NCBI RefSeq assembly: GCF_039851965.1
Contig: NZ_CP156675.1
Coordinates: 186,001-250,000 of the forward strand
Source: Pseudalkalibacillus hwajinpoensis
Lineage (GTDB): Bacteria > Bacillota > Bacilli > Bacillales > Guptibacillaceae
Direction of reading: 5' to 3'
DNA length: 64,000 nt
The notes under the pieces are model-generated. The model was not told where the DNA came from. It ran no database searches and saw only the letters and a program-made list of their open reading frames with translations. Positions 51,147-60,122 of the stretch are shown here, piece by piece (positions within the stretch are counted from its first letter, which is position 1; each line of letters begins with the position of its first letter). The position numbers and the translations under genes are program-made.

Positions 51147-51773
51147 TTGAGTATATTCCTCGGTTATATTTTTCTTGGTTTGTCATTAGCTGCACCTATT
51201 GGACCAATAAATGCTGCTCAAATTAATCAAGGAATTAAGAATGGTTTTTTCCATTCTTGGTTAATTGGATTAGGTTCAATTGTGGCTGATCTTTGTTTTA
51301 TTCTTGGTGTTTTTTTAGGAGTTGTGCACTTTTTAGAAATTCCTTTAATGAAGTCCTTTCTATGGCTTTTTGGTTCATTTGTTCTTTTTTACACCGCATT
51401 TGAAAATTTGGGAAGCTCGTCCCAAATAAATTCCCCTAATTTGAGAAACAAGACTTCCTTAAGCAAAACATTTATGAGTGGGTTCCTGTTATCGATTACT
51501 AATCCCCTGTCTATCCTCTTTTGGTTAGGTATATATGGATCAGTCTTAGCAAACACAATAAATCGGTATGATAATCTCCATTTAATTATGTATGGAGGAG
51601 CAATTATCCTTGGATTAATGATATGGGATATTACCATGGCCACATTATCAAGTGGTTTCGGAAAAATACTAAACGATCGTGTACTTAAAACAATTTCCCT
51701 CGTATCAAGTTTAAGCTTACTCGGTTTTGCCATTTACTTTGGGTTCCAAGCGTTTACATTACTATTTGGATAA
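51147..51773 (+). CDS. LysE-family transporter
   Basis: 208 residues, six helices. The start FLGLSLAAPIGPINAAQINQ has the A-P-I-G-P form found in YrhP/YisU-type LysE exporters; the middle reads FLLSITNPLSILFWLGIYGS (N-P). TTG 51147 is the start; AAGGGAGTG lies seven to nine bases upstream. Likely exports an amino acid or related solute. Third LysE-type gene in the window. The stop at 51773 is followed by a poorly defined region. Confidence 0.88.
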   Translation: MSIFLGYIFLGLSLAAPIGPINAAQINQGIKNGFFHSWLIGLGSIVADLCFILGVFLGVVHFLEIPLMKSFLWLFGSFVLFYTAFENLGSSSQINSPNLRNKTSLSKTFMSGFLLSITNPLSILFWLGIYGSVLANTINRYDNLHLIMYGGAIILGLMIWDITMATLSSGFGKILNDRVLKTISLVSSLSLLGFAIYFGFQAFTLLFG

Positions 51774-52089
51774 TAAGGGGAGACATTGCTTAAAATACAG
51801 AATAAAATTACGAACAATGGAACAAGAAAACAGAGTGCTTTAAACAAGATAGTTGGAAAATGGTGTCGCTCTTTCCCACCCCCACCAGATCGCCATCAAA
51901 ATTTGGAAGCAAATGCCTGCAGGTGCACGAATTCAAGAGCAAGAAACCGTAGCTATCCTGGTTCATGGATATTGCAGCAAGTTTGGTTACAGTAGCCATC
52001 ATTGGGCAATCTATCCGTGAATATTTGGTCAGTTTCATCTTCAGAAAGCGACGCTCGGTGGAAAATGCTTTTTAGTGACTTCACTCCTA
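51774..52089. other. Mixed remnant region between LysE gene and intron fragment
   Basis: No intact gene. Plus-strand scraps (for example QIAIKIWKQMPAGARIQEQE, about 51890-51950) and a hydrophobic run (FMDIAASLVTVAIIGQSIRE, about 51968-52030) suggest broken membrane-protein DNA, but nothing is long enough to name. The truncated end of the intron lies at about 52090. Confidence 0.4.
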
Positions 52090-52549
52090 CCTCATATGTT
52101 GAGCTGAAATGTTCTGCGTCATCGAACGATGCGTACATCGGTAGAACCTGTTCTCTATTCATGATTCGGTCCTTCCCGTCCCATCTCGAGTTTGAGATGG
52201 GACTATGACCTCGGCTGACTTCTGATGGTTCAGTGACTTCTCGTGAGGCCAGTTACCATAAGTGTAGGGCATGGGCCATCAGTCCTCCCCGGGTAAGCGC
52301 ACAAACTTCCTCTCCATCTACCCGCCTTATTTACTGTCCTCCCCTTTGGTTGTAAGGGCTAATGTATCGTCATTTCATCCAAGAATGACAGCCTCTTATG
52401 AGGTTCGTGTTCCTCGGGTCGGAGATTTGCCTTCAGCTTCTTTCAGATTCCGGGTTGCCCCGGACACCCTTGCCTTTGGCTAACGGTTACCACAACCTTC
52501 ACCGTTCGGGACTTGAACTCTAAAGCGTGCACGACATTCCGGTGCACAC
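52090..52549 (-). mobile_element. 5' part of a group IIC intron inserted after the parR terminator
   Basis: On the minus strand the intron begins GTGTGCACC at 52549 and shows the domain I signature of bacterial class C introns: AGAGTTCAAGTCCCGAAC, GGGTGTCCGGGGCAACCCG, GAATCTGAAAGAAG, GAGGAACACGAACCTCAT, CTTACCCGGGGAGG and, later, GAAGTCAGCCGAGGTCATAG. By recall these match the O. iheyensis group IIC ribozyme at the same order. A short frame starting MNREQVLPMYASF (ATG 52162) may be the beginning of the reverse transcriptase, but almost all of that gene and domains V-VI are absent. The insertion lies directly after a hairpin and T-run, the usual group IIC target. Confidence 0.85.
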
Positions 52550-52552
52550 CAC

Positions 52553-52582
52553 AAAAAGAATGAGCCATAAAAAGGCTCATTC
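52553..52582 (-). terminator. parMR operon terminator, target of the intron
   Basis: Minus strand: GAATGAGCC, loop TTTTTAT, GGCTCATTC, then TTTTT and TGT-type bases up to the intron start at 52549. The parR stop codon TGA is inside the first arm. Confidence 0.9.
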
Positions 52583-52990
52583 TTCTTCAAAATCAAACAT
52601 ACTTTTAGCGAATCGATTATGAACTGCACTTGTTTCGAATAGTAATTCTTCTTTTCTTTCGTGAAGTTCGGAATTCTCTTTTTTCACAGGAGAATCTTGG
52701 GTTATCATTTGGTAAATGACGTGTCCGAGAAGACGTTTTGTAATTTTGTTCTGAAGGACTTCTTGCTCCTCTTTCGTTAAAGAAGCTGGCATGGTCAAAA
52801 TAATATCTTCAGTAGCTTCCTTTTTATTTAAAATACCCTCAAATAATATAGTTGCCAGTTTTCTACTGAAGTTGCGTCCCTCTACTTCCTTTAGTTCGTT
52901 TAAAAAACTCAAGACTGACTCAGGTGTATCATTAGGAAGACGAAAGGAAATCGTCTTTCCCCGATCATAGAAACCTGACATGTTTATCAC
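52577..52990 (-). CDS. parR: ParR-like centromere-binding protein of the parM partition locus
   Basis: 137 residues. The N-terminal part has a strand-helix-helix order (KTISFRLPNDTPESVLSFLN, then GRNFSRKLATILFEGIL), as in ribbon-helix-helix ParR proteins that bind the centromere repeats and the ParM filament end. The C-terminal half is charged and helical. The GTG at 52990 overlaps the parM stop by four bases (GTGA); ATG 52981 is an alternative start. Position directly after parM and small size support the assignment even though ParR proteins vary widely in sequence. Confidence 0.75.
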   Translation of the reverse strand: MINMSGFYDRGKTISFRLPNDTPESVLSFLNELKEVEGRNFSRKLATILFEGILNKKEATEDIILTMPASLTKEEQEVLQNKITKRLLGHVIYQMITQDSPVKKENSELHERKEELLFETSAVHNRFAKSMFDFEEE

Positions 52991-54144
52991 TCACTCGCTT
53001 TTGCGACTTCTAGTTCAATCCCTTTTTGCTGTGCATAAATCATAGATAGTTTGTAGTATGCCCTAGCGATTGTCCAAATGGCATCTTCAGAAGATAAATC
53101 ACCTATAAAAGTTATTGGGTACTCCTGTTTTTGCTCATTAATTCTCTCAAGGTATGACTTCAAGAGTAATGAGCCTCCTCCAATTAAATAAGCTTCATCA
53201 AGGTCTGGTGTCTTTCTCCAAATATGCTCAACATGACGATATTGAACTTTTGCTGCTTTTGTAAGTACTTCATCCACCAATTTTTGTATAGATACGGGTT
53301 TTCCTTTGACTTTTATATGATTTTTACGCTCTGCTTTTCTACCTGTTATCACATCGACTACTAGTGGACGACTCTGGAATTTATATTTATATTTATCGTA
53401 AACACTCTCAGCAATTTCATCCAAGTAAACAGAAATCCCTTCATCAATGCCAATACTTGAAATGTTATCAATTTCCCCGTTTGGATTGATGACAGCTGCA
53501 TCTGTCGATATTCCTCCGATATCATTAATTAATATTTTCTTTTCCAACATGCTTTGGTTTCTCGTTTGTCCATTATCATAGGTGGTTAGATCAACAAATG
53601 CAGCAAACCCTTCAATGTTAACCAGTACTTCTTCGAATTTAAGGATCACTTTTTTTCCTGAATGATTAGGCGTTTGAAGAAAACGAACTTCGTGTGTTGA
53701 TTGCTTTAGTTTGTCACGGAATACTTTTCGATATTTTTGCTTTGTTTCATCTAATGGAATTCCTGTAGATAAAAAGTATGTTGCTTGAATGATTCCATCT
53801 TTTTCTTCATATGTTTCGACTGCATCAACTGCAAGTGATGTTAATAGCATAATGAGTGTCTGATCACTCGTCGCTTTGTCCGAATCCGACGTTAACTCAT
53901 CATTGAATTGATATGTTGTGGCGAGTTTTCCAACTGCATAGATTCCTTTACCTTCTTTAAGACTGGAAGATGTAACTTCTATGTGCAACCCGTTTAGTGT
54001 CTCTTTTTCAAGTTCATACTCTTGCCTCTCTTCGCCCTCTTCTGCAATAACATTCGGTATGTAAAGCTCTTTATTTAAACTTCCAAAATACCCTTTTAAA
54101 GCATCATTACCTACGTCAATAGCTGCAATCCTCAAAATATTCAC
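52987..54144 (-). CDS. parM: ParM/StbA-type actin-like plasmid segregation ATPase
   Basis: 385 residues with the actin/Hsp70 ATPase motifs: phosphate 1 AAIDVGNDALKGYF, phosphate 2 NDIGGISTDAAV and the adenosine motif AYLIGGGSLLL. It is related to the Alp7/Alp12 and pXO-type Bacillus plasmid filaments rather than R1 ParM. Filaments push plasmid copies apart. Overlaps parR by four bases. The 5' leader carries repeated TTTGCAAA elements (54161-54211), a probable parC centromere and promoter operator bound by ParR. Confidence 0.9.
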   Translation of the reverse strand: MNILRIAAIDVGNDALKGYFGSLNKELYIPNVIAEEGEERQEYELEKETLNGLHIEVTSSSLKEGKGIYAVGKLATTYQFNDELTSDSDKATSDQTLIMLLTSLAVDAVETYEEKDGIIQATYFLSTGIPLDETKQKYRKVFRDKLKQSTHEVRFLQTPNHSGKKVILKFEEVLVNIEGFAAFVDLTTYDNGQTRNQSMLEKKILINDIGGISTDAAVINPNGEIDNISSIGIDEGISVYLDEIAESVYDKYKYKFQSRPLVVDVITGRKAERKNHIKVKGKPVSIQKLVDEVLTKAAKVQYRHVEHIWRKTPDLDEAYLIGGGSLLLKSYLERINEQKQEYPITFIGDLSSEDAIWTIARAYYKLSMIYAQQKGIELEVAKASE

Positions 54145-54160
54145 CTCTTCTTAGTTATCT

Positions 54161-54211
54161 GTTTGCAATTATATCATATTTGCAAACAATTATCTATTTA
54201 TGTTTGCAAAT
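54161..54211. promoter_or_regulatory. Probable parC: three TTTGCAA elements upstream of parM
   Basis: GTTTGCAATT at 54161-54170, ATTTGCAAAC at 54178-54187 and GTTTGCAAAT at 54202-54211; each has a palindromic TTTGCAA(A) centre. They lie 17-67 bases before the parM ATG, where partition centromeres overlapping the promoter are typically found. Confidence 0.7.
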
Positions 54212-55218
54212 AAGACCATTCTGCATACAAATCATTTTCTTATTAATCTTTTACTTTCATACTGGGAAAAGAAAACCACGAAAATTATCTTAGTAAAATA
54301 TTGATTTTATCGGCTGTACCGACTAGAAAATCAACATTATAAATTTCTGTTTTAAAAATTACATATAATTTAACGTAAACAGTAATATATTAATGGAAGT
54401 ACTTGCGTTTCATATTTCGTATACGATTTATATTACAGTTATTTAATTTATTATTTTTATGGAAACGTTTATGTAACACATTATATAAGAAGATAAGTAA
54501 AATATTATGTTTGAGTGATACTTTTTCGTATTCAATAGCTGCTTATTTTATAAGGTGGTTTCTAACTGATTTCCCTCGGAAATCAGTTAGCGATCTAAAG
54601 TGTAAACAGTTTATGTTTTAGTTTACTATGATTAAACCTATTTATTAAATATGATAATAAATAGGTTTAAATAAGGAATTACACTTATGTATTCTAATAA
54701 ACAAACTCTTAATGGTATGTAACATGAAACTGTTACATACCATTAAGAGTTTGTTTTAAGAAGTTAAATAATATTTTATGTCTATATAAACATGAAATGT
54801 AATTGAAAGTGGATAATTGATATTTTCACCTGAAAGTAGTTAGAACTTATGACTCTTATAAAATAATCTATTATGATGCAGTTTTTCTACGTTGGAGAAC
54901 TATTTCCATAAAAGCTATTTTTGGTTAGTTACTTATTAACCACTTTCTGTTTTAGATGAAGTTCCTGGTTTAACTAAAAATTTTAGGATCTATAAATATG
55001 GAAAGGGGAGGGGACTATAAAATAATTGCTTAGTTTTATATATTTTCAATGCTCACAAAACGTTGATCGCCATGCTCGTTCTTAAGAAGCCTGTTTTATT
55101 AACACTGAAGCAAATTTACGCCAGATTTTAATTGCAATCTGTAATCACAAAACTCATATTATTGAGTTGCTTCACTGCACAAAAGTGCAGGGGCCTGCAA
55201 ATAACTTTTTTCCATATA
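54212..55218. other. Gene-free region with three consecutive perfect hairpins
   Basis: About 1 kb without a supported gene; a 72-codon frame at 54403 is a poor candidate. It holds three perfect stem-loops within 195 bases: 54562-54590 (13-base arms), 54632-54670 (16-base arms) and 54699-54756 (26-base arms). A GTTACATAAACGTTT on the minus strand (54464-54478) and AAACTGTTACATA (54727-54739) are shared with other parts of the plasmid. Confidence 0.6.
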
Positions 55219-55268
55219 AAAAAACATAACGTGCAGTGACTGCATAGTCACTGCACGTTATGTTTTTT
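55219..55268 (-). terminator. Terminator of the parA-RHH operon
   Basis: Arms 55219-55241 and 55246-55268 are 23 perfect pairs around GCAT, with six A on the left (T-run on the minus strand), four bases after the stop of the RHH gene. Confidence 0.92.
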
Positions 55269-55271
55269 ATC

Positions 55272-55826
55272 TTATTTTGATTCTATCTCATCTAACAGCT
55301 GTTCTAAAGCAAAATTAATAGCTCTAGTTTTAAATCCTTTTCCTTGATTAGCCGATACTTGCTGAAGTCGCTCTACTAGATCATTCCTCACTAGGTACGT
55401 TTGGCGTGTATGCGTATCCTCCATCGTTAGCTTTTTGTTTTTGGACTCTAATAACTCCCAAAATTCATTATCTTTTTGTAGCACTTTAGGAGAAGCTTGT
55501 TTCTTTTTACTCGCAGCTTTCGTCGATACGCTTTTTGGTGTTTCTGCCTGTTTCTTAACTTCTGCAGTGTCCTGCACTGCAATATTTGCAGTCTCCTCTG
55601 TTTCATGTTGGTTCTCTTCCCTATGAGTTTGATCTACAGGATTCTCTGAAGAGTGAATAGAGTTACTGTTACTATTACTGTTACTATTACGTTTTTCTGT
55701 TACGTTTTCTTTGTTTGCATCACCAAAAAATGCAGCTGCAGGGCTTGGCCGCCGATTTCCTGATTTCACTGCAGACTTTAATTTATTAGTAGAATTAGAC
55801 TTTTTCTGGTTTTCCGACACGACCAA
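55272..55826 (-). CDS. ParA partner, RHH-like DNA-binding protein
   Basis: 184 residues. A long low-complexity N-terminal half (NSNSNSNSNS tract from an imperfect repeat, then Lys/Ala/Glu-rich) is followed by a C-terminal helical DNA-binding segment: TRQTYLVRNDLVERLQQVSA, then FKTRAINFALEQLLDEIE, which is the ribbon-helix-helix order. It overlaps parA by 32 bases and is the likely centromere-binding partner. The Ser/Asn repeats may vary in length between isolates. The ATG at 55826 is used. Confidence 0.8.
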   Translation of the reverse strand: MVVSENQKKSNSTNKLKSAVKSGNRRPSPAAAFFGDANKENVTEKRNSNSNSNSNSIHSSENPVDQTHREENQHETEETANIAVQDTAEVKKQAETPKSVSTKAASKKKQASPKVLQKDNEFWELLESKNKKLTMEDTHTRQTYLVRNDLVERLQQVSANQGKGFKTRAINFALEQLLDEIESK

Positions 55827-56577
55827 TCAACTCCCTTAAGAATTTTTTGTGATAGCTAAATGCTTGATTTGCTTCTTTATTTTCCCATAGTCCATATACT
55901 GGTAAACGGCCAGTAGTGGCCCTTCGATGGATAACTGTATCAAAAACTAGTTCTGAATATTCCTCTTCGATTAGTTCGATCATTGCCTTTGAGTCCGTCC
56001 TTTTTGCATCAGCTAATGTTCGCAAAATGCCTGCTATTTGAAGATCAGGGTTTATTTTAGATTTAGCTGCTTCAATAGTATCTAAGAAACGAGGAATAGC
56101 CGAATAGCAAAATTTACTCGTTTCAAACATAATCACAACATGCGTTGATGCTCCTAAGGCATTAATTGTTTGTTCTGATAGAGCAGGGGGGGTATCTATA
56201 ATAATATAATCATAGAAGTCCTTCACTGAACTAAGAGCGCTATCCAAAGCTAAAGAAGGGTTTCCGCTATATTCCCGGAACAGATACTGCGCAATGGTTG
56301 CGAGAAAGTCATCTGCAGGAAGGAGATGGAGATGATCATCCATTGCCTTTATGTAAGGGCGAGCATCTCCTTCTTTAATAGCTTCTAACACCGTTTGTTC
56401 TTGAAAGTCATACAAATCATCACTACCACTGATGAATTGAGTAAGGTTTCCCTGAGAATCCATATCTACAGCGAGAACTTTATAACCTCTTTGAGCTAAT
56501 AAAAAAGCTGTAATACCCGAGGTTAGAGTTTTACCGACACCGCCTTTTTGAACACCGAAAGTAATCACCTTAGCCAT
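55795..56577 (-). CDS. parA: ParA-type Walker ATPase for plasmid partition
   Basis: 260 residues from ATG 56577 (MAKVITFGVQ), with AAGGAGG seven bases upstream; an earlier ATG at 56595 is rejected. Deviant Walker A motif KGGVGKT (Lys11 and Lys16), A' motif VDMDSQGN, Walker B IIIDTPP. It lacks an N-terminal HTH, so it is a type Ib ParA, whose small RHH partner gene overlaps it here. Together they move plasmid copies over the nucleoid. A second, actin-type system lies 1.1 kb away, which is unusual. Confidence 0.93.
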   Translation of the reverse strand: MAKVITFGVQKGGVGKTLTSGITAFLLAQRGYKVLAVDMDSQGNLTQFISGSDDLYDFQEQTVLEAIKEGDARPYIKAMDDHLHLLPADDFLATIAQYLFREYSGNPSLALDSALSSVKDFYDYIIIDTPPALSEQTINALGASTHVVIMFETSKFCYSAIPRFLDTIEAAKSKINPDLQIAGILRTLADAKRTDSKAMIELIEEEYSELVFDTVIHRRATTGRLPVYGLWENKEANQAFSYHKKFLRELIGRVGKPEKV

Positions 56578-57540
56578 GTTTTTCCTCCTTATCAATCTAT
56601 TACTAGTGAATATTATACCATCATATTTAAGGAAAAAGAAAATTTAATAGGATAAGATTATGTACTAGTAAACTGTTACATATAGTATTACATAACATGT
56701 TGTTTGTTGTCTTTAATTTTTACGATATTTATATTCACTCCAAGAGATAATCGATGCTAGTTCCACCTCACAAATTTAGATAAGGAATAATTCTATTTAA
56801 TTCCCAAAAAATAATCGATATAAAAATAGAGACCTTTGTTGCTCTAAATAAATATGATGTGCTATTCAAGTAGAAGAGCGTACTTTTAAAATCAAAGTTC
56901 CGAAGTGATAGTCAGTTTTTTCCGAATAAATCACATATTATAAACAACAAAAAAGTAGACTGTTTTGCTGGAATAATGTTGTAAAGAAAATCAAAGTGAT
57001 CATCCTTTATTAAGTCGGAGTGGTTGAAGAAATTGACCTTACCAGAGAAATGAAAATATCTTTTAGATGAGGTTTATATAGGTCTTGAAAGAAAAACATT
57101 TAAAGTAATTTATTCAATAATAATTATGATAAACATCATCATTAAGTAATTATGTTTTATTAAAGTATTACGTAAACTGTTACATAATTAAATTGAGTTT
57201 GTTATTGGCAAGTTAGGTCGTTACTTTTATCCAACGGATGTTTGCAATGGAGATAGGGGAGGGGATCATTAGTGTACGTCTAAATTTACTGTCTTCAATA
57301 AAAGTGATTGAGAAATGCACCTTATAAACTGAACTGATTTATTATCAATGCAATTTATTAGTTCAGGGTTTTGAACCTTTAATATTGAAAATTATTTGGG
57401 TTGAAAAGAACTTATAATAATTTAATAGAATACAATCATCATTCTTTTGTTTGTTTTTTATTTTGTTTTAATTATTTGTTTTAAATGTTTCTTGTTTTAC
57501 TGTTTTAGAGGGGTATGAACCTAGTGATATCAAGGCTTTG
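56578..57540. other. Gene-free origin-side region with repeated AAACTGTTACATA
   Basis: About 960 bases with no gene. Two exact copies of AAACTGTTACATA lie at 56670-56682 and 57174-57186. TTATCCAAC at about 57227 is a weak match to a DnaA box. An A+T-rich stretch (57410-57510) immediately precedes the iterons and could be the unwinding element. Confidence 0.55.
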
Positions 57541-57551
57541 AGAGATGAAAG

Positions 57552-57920
57552 TATCACCAATTTTGCGCTAACTATCACTAATTTTGCGTATAGTATCACT
57601 AATTTTGCGCTAACTATCACCAATTTTGCTAAGAACCATCACCTTTTTTGCTACTAACGCTCACTAATTTTGCGTATAGTATCACCTTTTTTGCTAACCA
57701 TCACTAATTTTGCTAGGAACTATCACTTTTTTTGCTATTTGATCTAATTTCCCCTTACACAATAAATTCTTATTAAACTATCACCAATTTTGCTAATGGA
57801 TTACTATTAACGCTCACTAATTTTGCGTTTTAGAGCTGTTTTGTTACCAGAAAACCCCTTTTTGAAGGCATCATGAACCGTGGATTTTAATCCCATGATT
57901 TTATTATCACTAATTTTGCG
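57552..57920 (+). repeat. Origin iterons: twelve copies of TATCACYAATTTTGCK
   Basis: Copies start at 57552, 57573, 57594, 57615, 57637, 57659, 57680, 57699, 57721, 57779, 57812 and 57905. The first nine are spaced 19-22 bases, so they lie on one face of the helix. Two forms occur, AATTTT and TTTTTT in the middle. The initiator gene follows at 58025 and its protein is expected to bind them. Confidence 0.95.
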
Positions 57921-57983
57921 TCTTCCACCCAACAAATGTGTTAAAACTAGGGTGAAAAACAAATATTTACTTAAAATCACTCC

Positions 57984-58002
57984 TATGATAAGTTAGTGAT
58001 AG
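57984..58002 (+). promoter_or_regulatory. rep promoter -10 with inverted half-iteron
   Basis: TATGAT at 57984-57989 is followed by TTAGTGATAG (57993-58002), the exact inverse of the iteron start CTATCACTAA. In related iteron plasmids such inverted half-sites bind initiator dimers and repress rep. Confidence 0.75.
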
Positions 58003-58024
58003 TTAAGTCGAGAGGATGTCATTT

Positions 58025-59248
58025 ATGAAGAATCAACTTGATATCAAACAAAGCGAACTTCAAAGCATAGACATAAAAAACTGGGTAACAAAGTCAAATG
58101 AATTAATTGAAAGTACATATAAACTATCTTTGCAAGAACAAAGAATTCTTCTAGTGATGGCTTCAAAAGTTCAACCTAGTGACGAAACGTTAAAAACGTA
58201 TAGTTTTAGGGCTAGGGATTTTATTGAAATCATAGGAAATAAAAAAGGAACTGGATTTTACTCTTACTTAAAAGAAATTGTGAAAGGGCTTCAAACTAAA
58301 GTGCTCACAATAAAAAAAAATGGGCAAGAGCGTGATTATAGCTGGGTCATTACTTCTATTTATGAAAAAAATGAAGGTTACATAACTCTACAATTCCATC
58401 CAGATCTGAAGGATCTTTTTTTAGAACTTAAAGAAAAGTTTACTACCTATCAACTTGAGAATGTAGTGAGGTTAAATTCTGTTTATTCGATCAGAATTTA
58501 TGAGCTTTTAAAGCAATATGAAAGGTTAAAAAAGCGACAGCTAACAATGTTAGAATTGAGGAGCTTACTTGGTATCGAGCCAACAAAATACAAACAATAT
58601 GGCCACTTTAAAAATAAGGTGCTTCTTGTCGCGCAGACGGAAATTAATCAAAAAACTGATATTAATTTTGAGCTTAATGAAATCAAAACGGGTCGAAAGG
58701 TAACTAGCATTGAATTTAAAATCAACGGCAATTCAAATAAAGAGGTTAAAGTCATAACCGAGCCTAAGCTTGAAAAGACATTAGAGAGTGAAGAACCGAA
58801 TCTTTTTACTATGACTCAAAATGAAGATGTGTTAGAAATTCAAGAGATTGGTTTAACCCTTGGGCTAAAATTGTCTGAAAAACTAATAAAAGAATGGCTT
58901 AAATACCCTAAGGAAAATATTATTGATTTAATGAATATGATCAAGTACAAAGATGATATTAAAAATCCAATTGGATATATTTCTACTGTACTACCGAAAC
59001 AAGCCCAAGAGAAAAAAGAAATAACAGACCCAATTCAAAAAGCGATCCGTGATCTAATTAAGAAATATATTCCTAGTCAAAAAGTTTCACGATTAGATTC
59101 ACTACCGGATTTTATAATAAAAGAGTCAGCTATGAAAGAGTTTATAAAATTGATGGATGTAGATCAAGCTGAAAATGTGTGGAGAGAAAATAGAGAACAA
59201 ATAACATCGGAAATAAATGAACAAAGAAGGAAAATGCAATTCAGCTAA
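58025..59248 (+). CDS. repB: Rep_3/RepB-family plasmid replication initiator
   Basis: 407 residues from ATG 58025 (MKNQLDIK). GAGAGG lies nine bases before it, while the ATG at 58016 abuts the site. Tandem winged-helix domains of Rep_3: WVTKSNELIESTYKLSLQEQ, then YSFRARDFIEIIG and, in domain 2, NSVYSIRIYELLKQYERLKK and LLVAQTEINQKTDINFELNE. The C-terminal third (from about residue 240) is less conserved and helical. It initiates replication from the iterons upstream. A clear terminator follows at 59257. Confidence 0.95.
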   Translation: MKNQLDIKQSELQSIDIKNWVTKSNELIESTYKLSLQEQRILLVMASKVQPSDETLKTYSFRARDFIEIIGNKKGTGFYSYLKEIVKGLQTKVLTIKKNGQERDYSWVITSIYEKNEGYITLQFHPDLKDLFLELKEKFTTYQLENVVRLNSVYSIRIYELLKQYERLKKRQLTMLELRSLLGIEPTKYKQYGHFKNKVLLVAQTEINQKTDINFELNEIKTGRKVTSIEFKINGNSNKEVKVITEPKLEKTLESEEPNLFTMTQNEDVLEIQEIGLTLGLKLSEKLIKEWLKYPKENIIDLMNMIKYKDDIKNPIGYISTVLPKQAQEKKEITDPIQKAIRDLIKKYIPSQKVSRLDSLPDFIIKESAMKEFIKLMDVDQAENVWRENREQITSEINEQRRKMQFS

Positions 59249-59256
59249 TAACTTTT

Positions 59257-59288
59257 AAAATCCTCTCTAGGGTGTAGAGAGGATTTTT
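59257..59288 (+). terminator. rep terminator
   Basis: AATCCTCTCTA and TAGAGAGGATT with a five-base loop, followed by TTTT. Confidence 0.9.
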
Positions 59289-59492
59289 ATTATTCATTAG
59301 GTAATTACCCCTTTGAAACTCTAAAAAACCTCATATAGTGCCTTAAAACGAGATATTTACTACTGTATATTTAAAAACTACCAATATTTGAGTGAAAACC
59401 AAGGAGTTGCACCATGATTTTCACTATACGTTGTTATTTTCCCTATCTTAAGTACTGTTAAAATTACACGTCATTAGCTACTAGTTCTATTT

Positions 59493-59602
59493 GAAATATA
59501 TTACATAACCTTAAACATAAATGTATGAGCTTAAATTATATGTTACTGAAATATATTACATAATATTAAACATAAATGTATGAGTTTAAATTATATGTTT
59601 CG
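59493..59602 (+). repeat. Tandem pair of 55-base direct repeats
   Basis: GAAATATATTACATAA, then CATAAATGTATGAG and TTAAATTATATGTT occur twice back to back (59493-59547 and 59548-59602), with four or five differences. Confidence 0.85.
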
Positions 59603-59765
59603 TAAAAATATTATTAACGGTTTTGGTCTAAACACCATTGGACAAGCTCTTCCCACATTTTCAGAGAATGTACCATATTTTAGAAAAAAGACAAACCATG
59701 AACCCCCGTTTCTCAAAGGTTTAATAATGAAGTCATGAGATAGTCCAGCATAGCCCTTTTTACAT

Positions 59766-59945
59766 TCAAAGAACTCCGAATGAAGGCATGAATAAGAATG
59801 CAGCATGAGGAGCATTGAAATTTGGTTTATACTGAGCATCTTCGAGAATCTCACGAAAAACATTATTCTTAACGGGTGTAGAGAGAAAGTGACGCACAGA
59901 TTGACGAGAACGTACAACTTCTTGAAAAGATTTAATAAGCAGGCA
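59766..59945 (-). pseudogene. Nitroreductase-family N-terminal remnant
   Basis: The minus strand reads IKSFQEVVRSRQSVRHFLST, then PVKNNVFREILEDAQYKP, the typical nitroreductase opening (F-x-E-x-V-x-x-R-x-S-V-R with FMN-binding Arg). It then diverges (NFNAPHAAFLFMPS) and stops at 59766-59768. The flavin and dimerisation parts are missing. Confidence 0.65.
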
Positions 59946-60122
59946 CCTCTGCAGATTTCATGAATATGCTCTAAATGCGAATTGTACGAAAAAGTATAAC
60001 GGATAGGCTAGAGGGACACATATTCCAGCAATGGAGCACCTGAATGAGCTTGAACTCAAAGCAGTTAGGACCAGAAATATGGAGAGTGCTAAGAAAAGCG
60101 CTGATGCCTTATAGGAAGATAG

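Noticed and set aside
51786..52162. Several overlapping 68-76 codon frames on both strands
   Set aside because: They overlap each other in remnant and intron DNA without ribosome binding sites or recognisable domains.
54403..54621. 72-codon basic/hydrophobic frame
   Set aside because: No ribosome binding site, A+T-driven composition and it crosses the hairpin at 54562-54590.
57541..57920. Could the regularly spaced repeats be a CRISPR array?
   Set aside because: The units are 16 bases with 3-6 base gaps and vary at fixed positions; there are no 30-base spacers, and a Rep_3 initiator follows, so they are iterons.
59591..59917. 108-codon frame on the minus strand
   Set aside because: Another frame of the same DNA gives a convincing nitroreductase start (59766-59945), so this is mostly a shadow of that remnant plus noncoding DNA.
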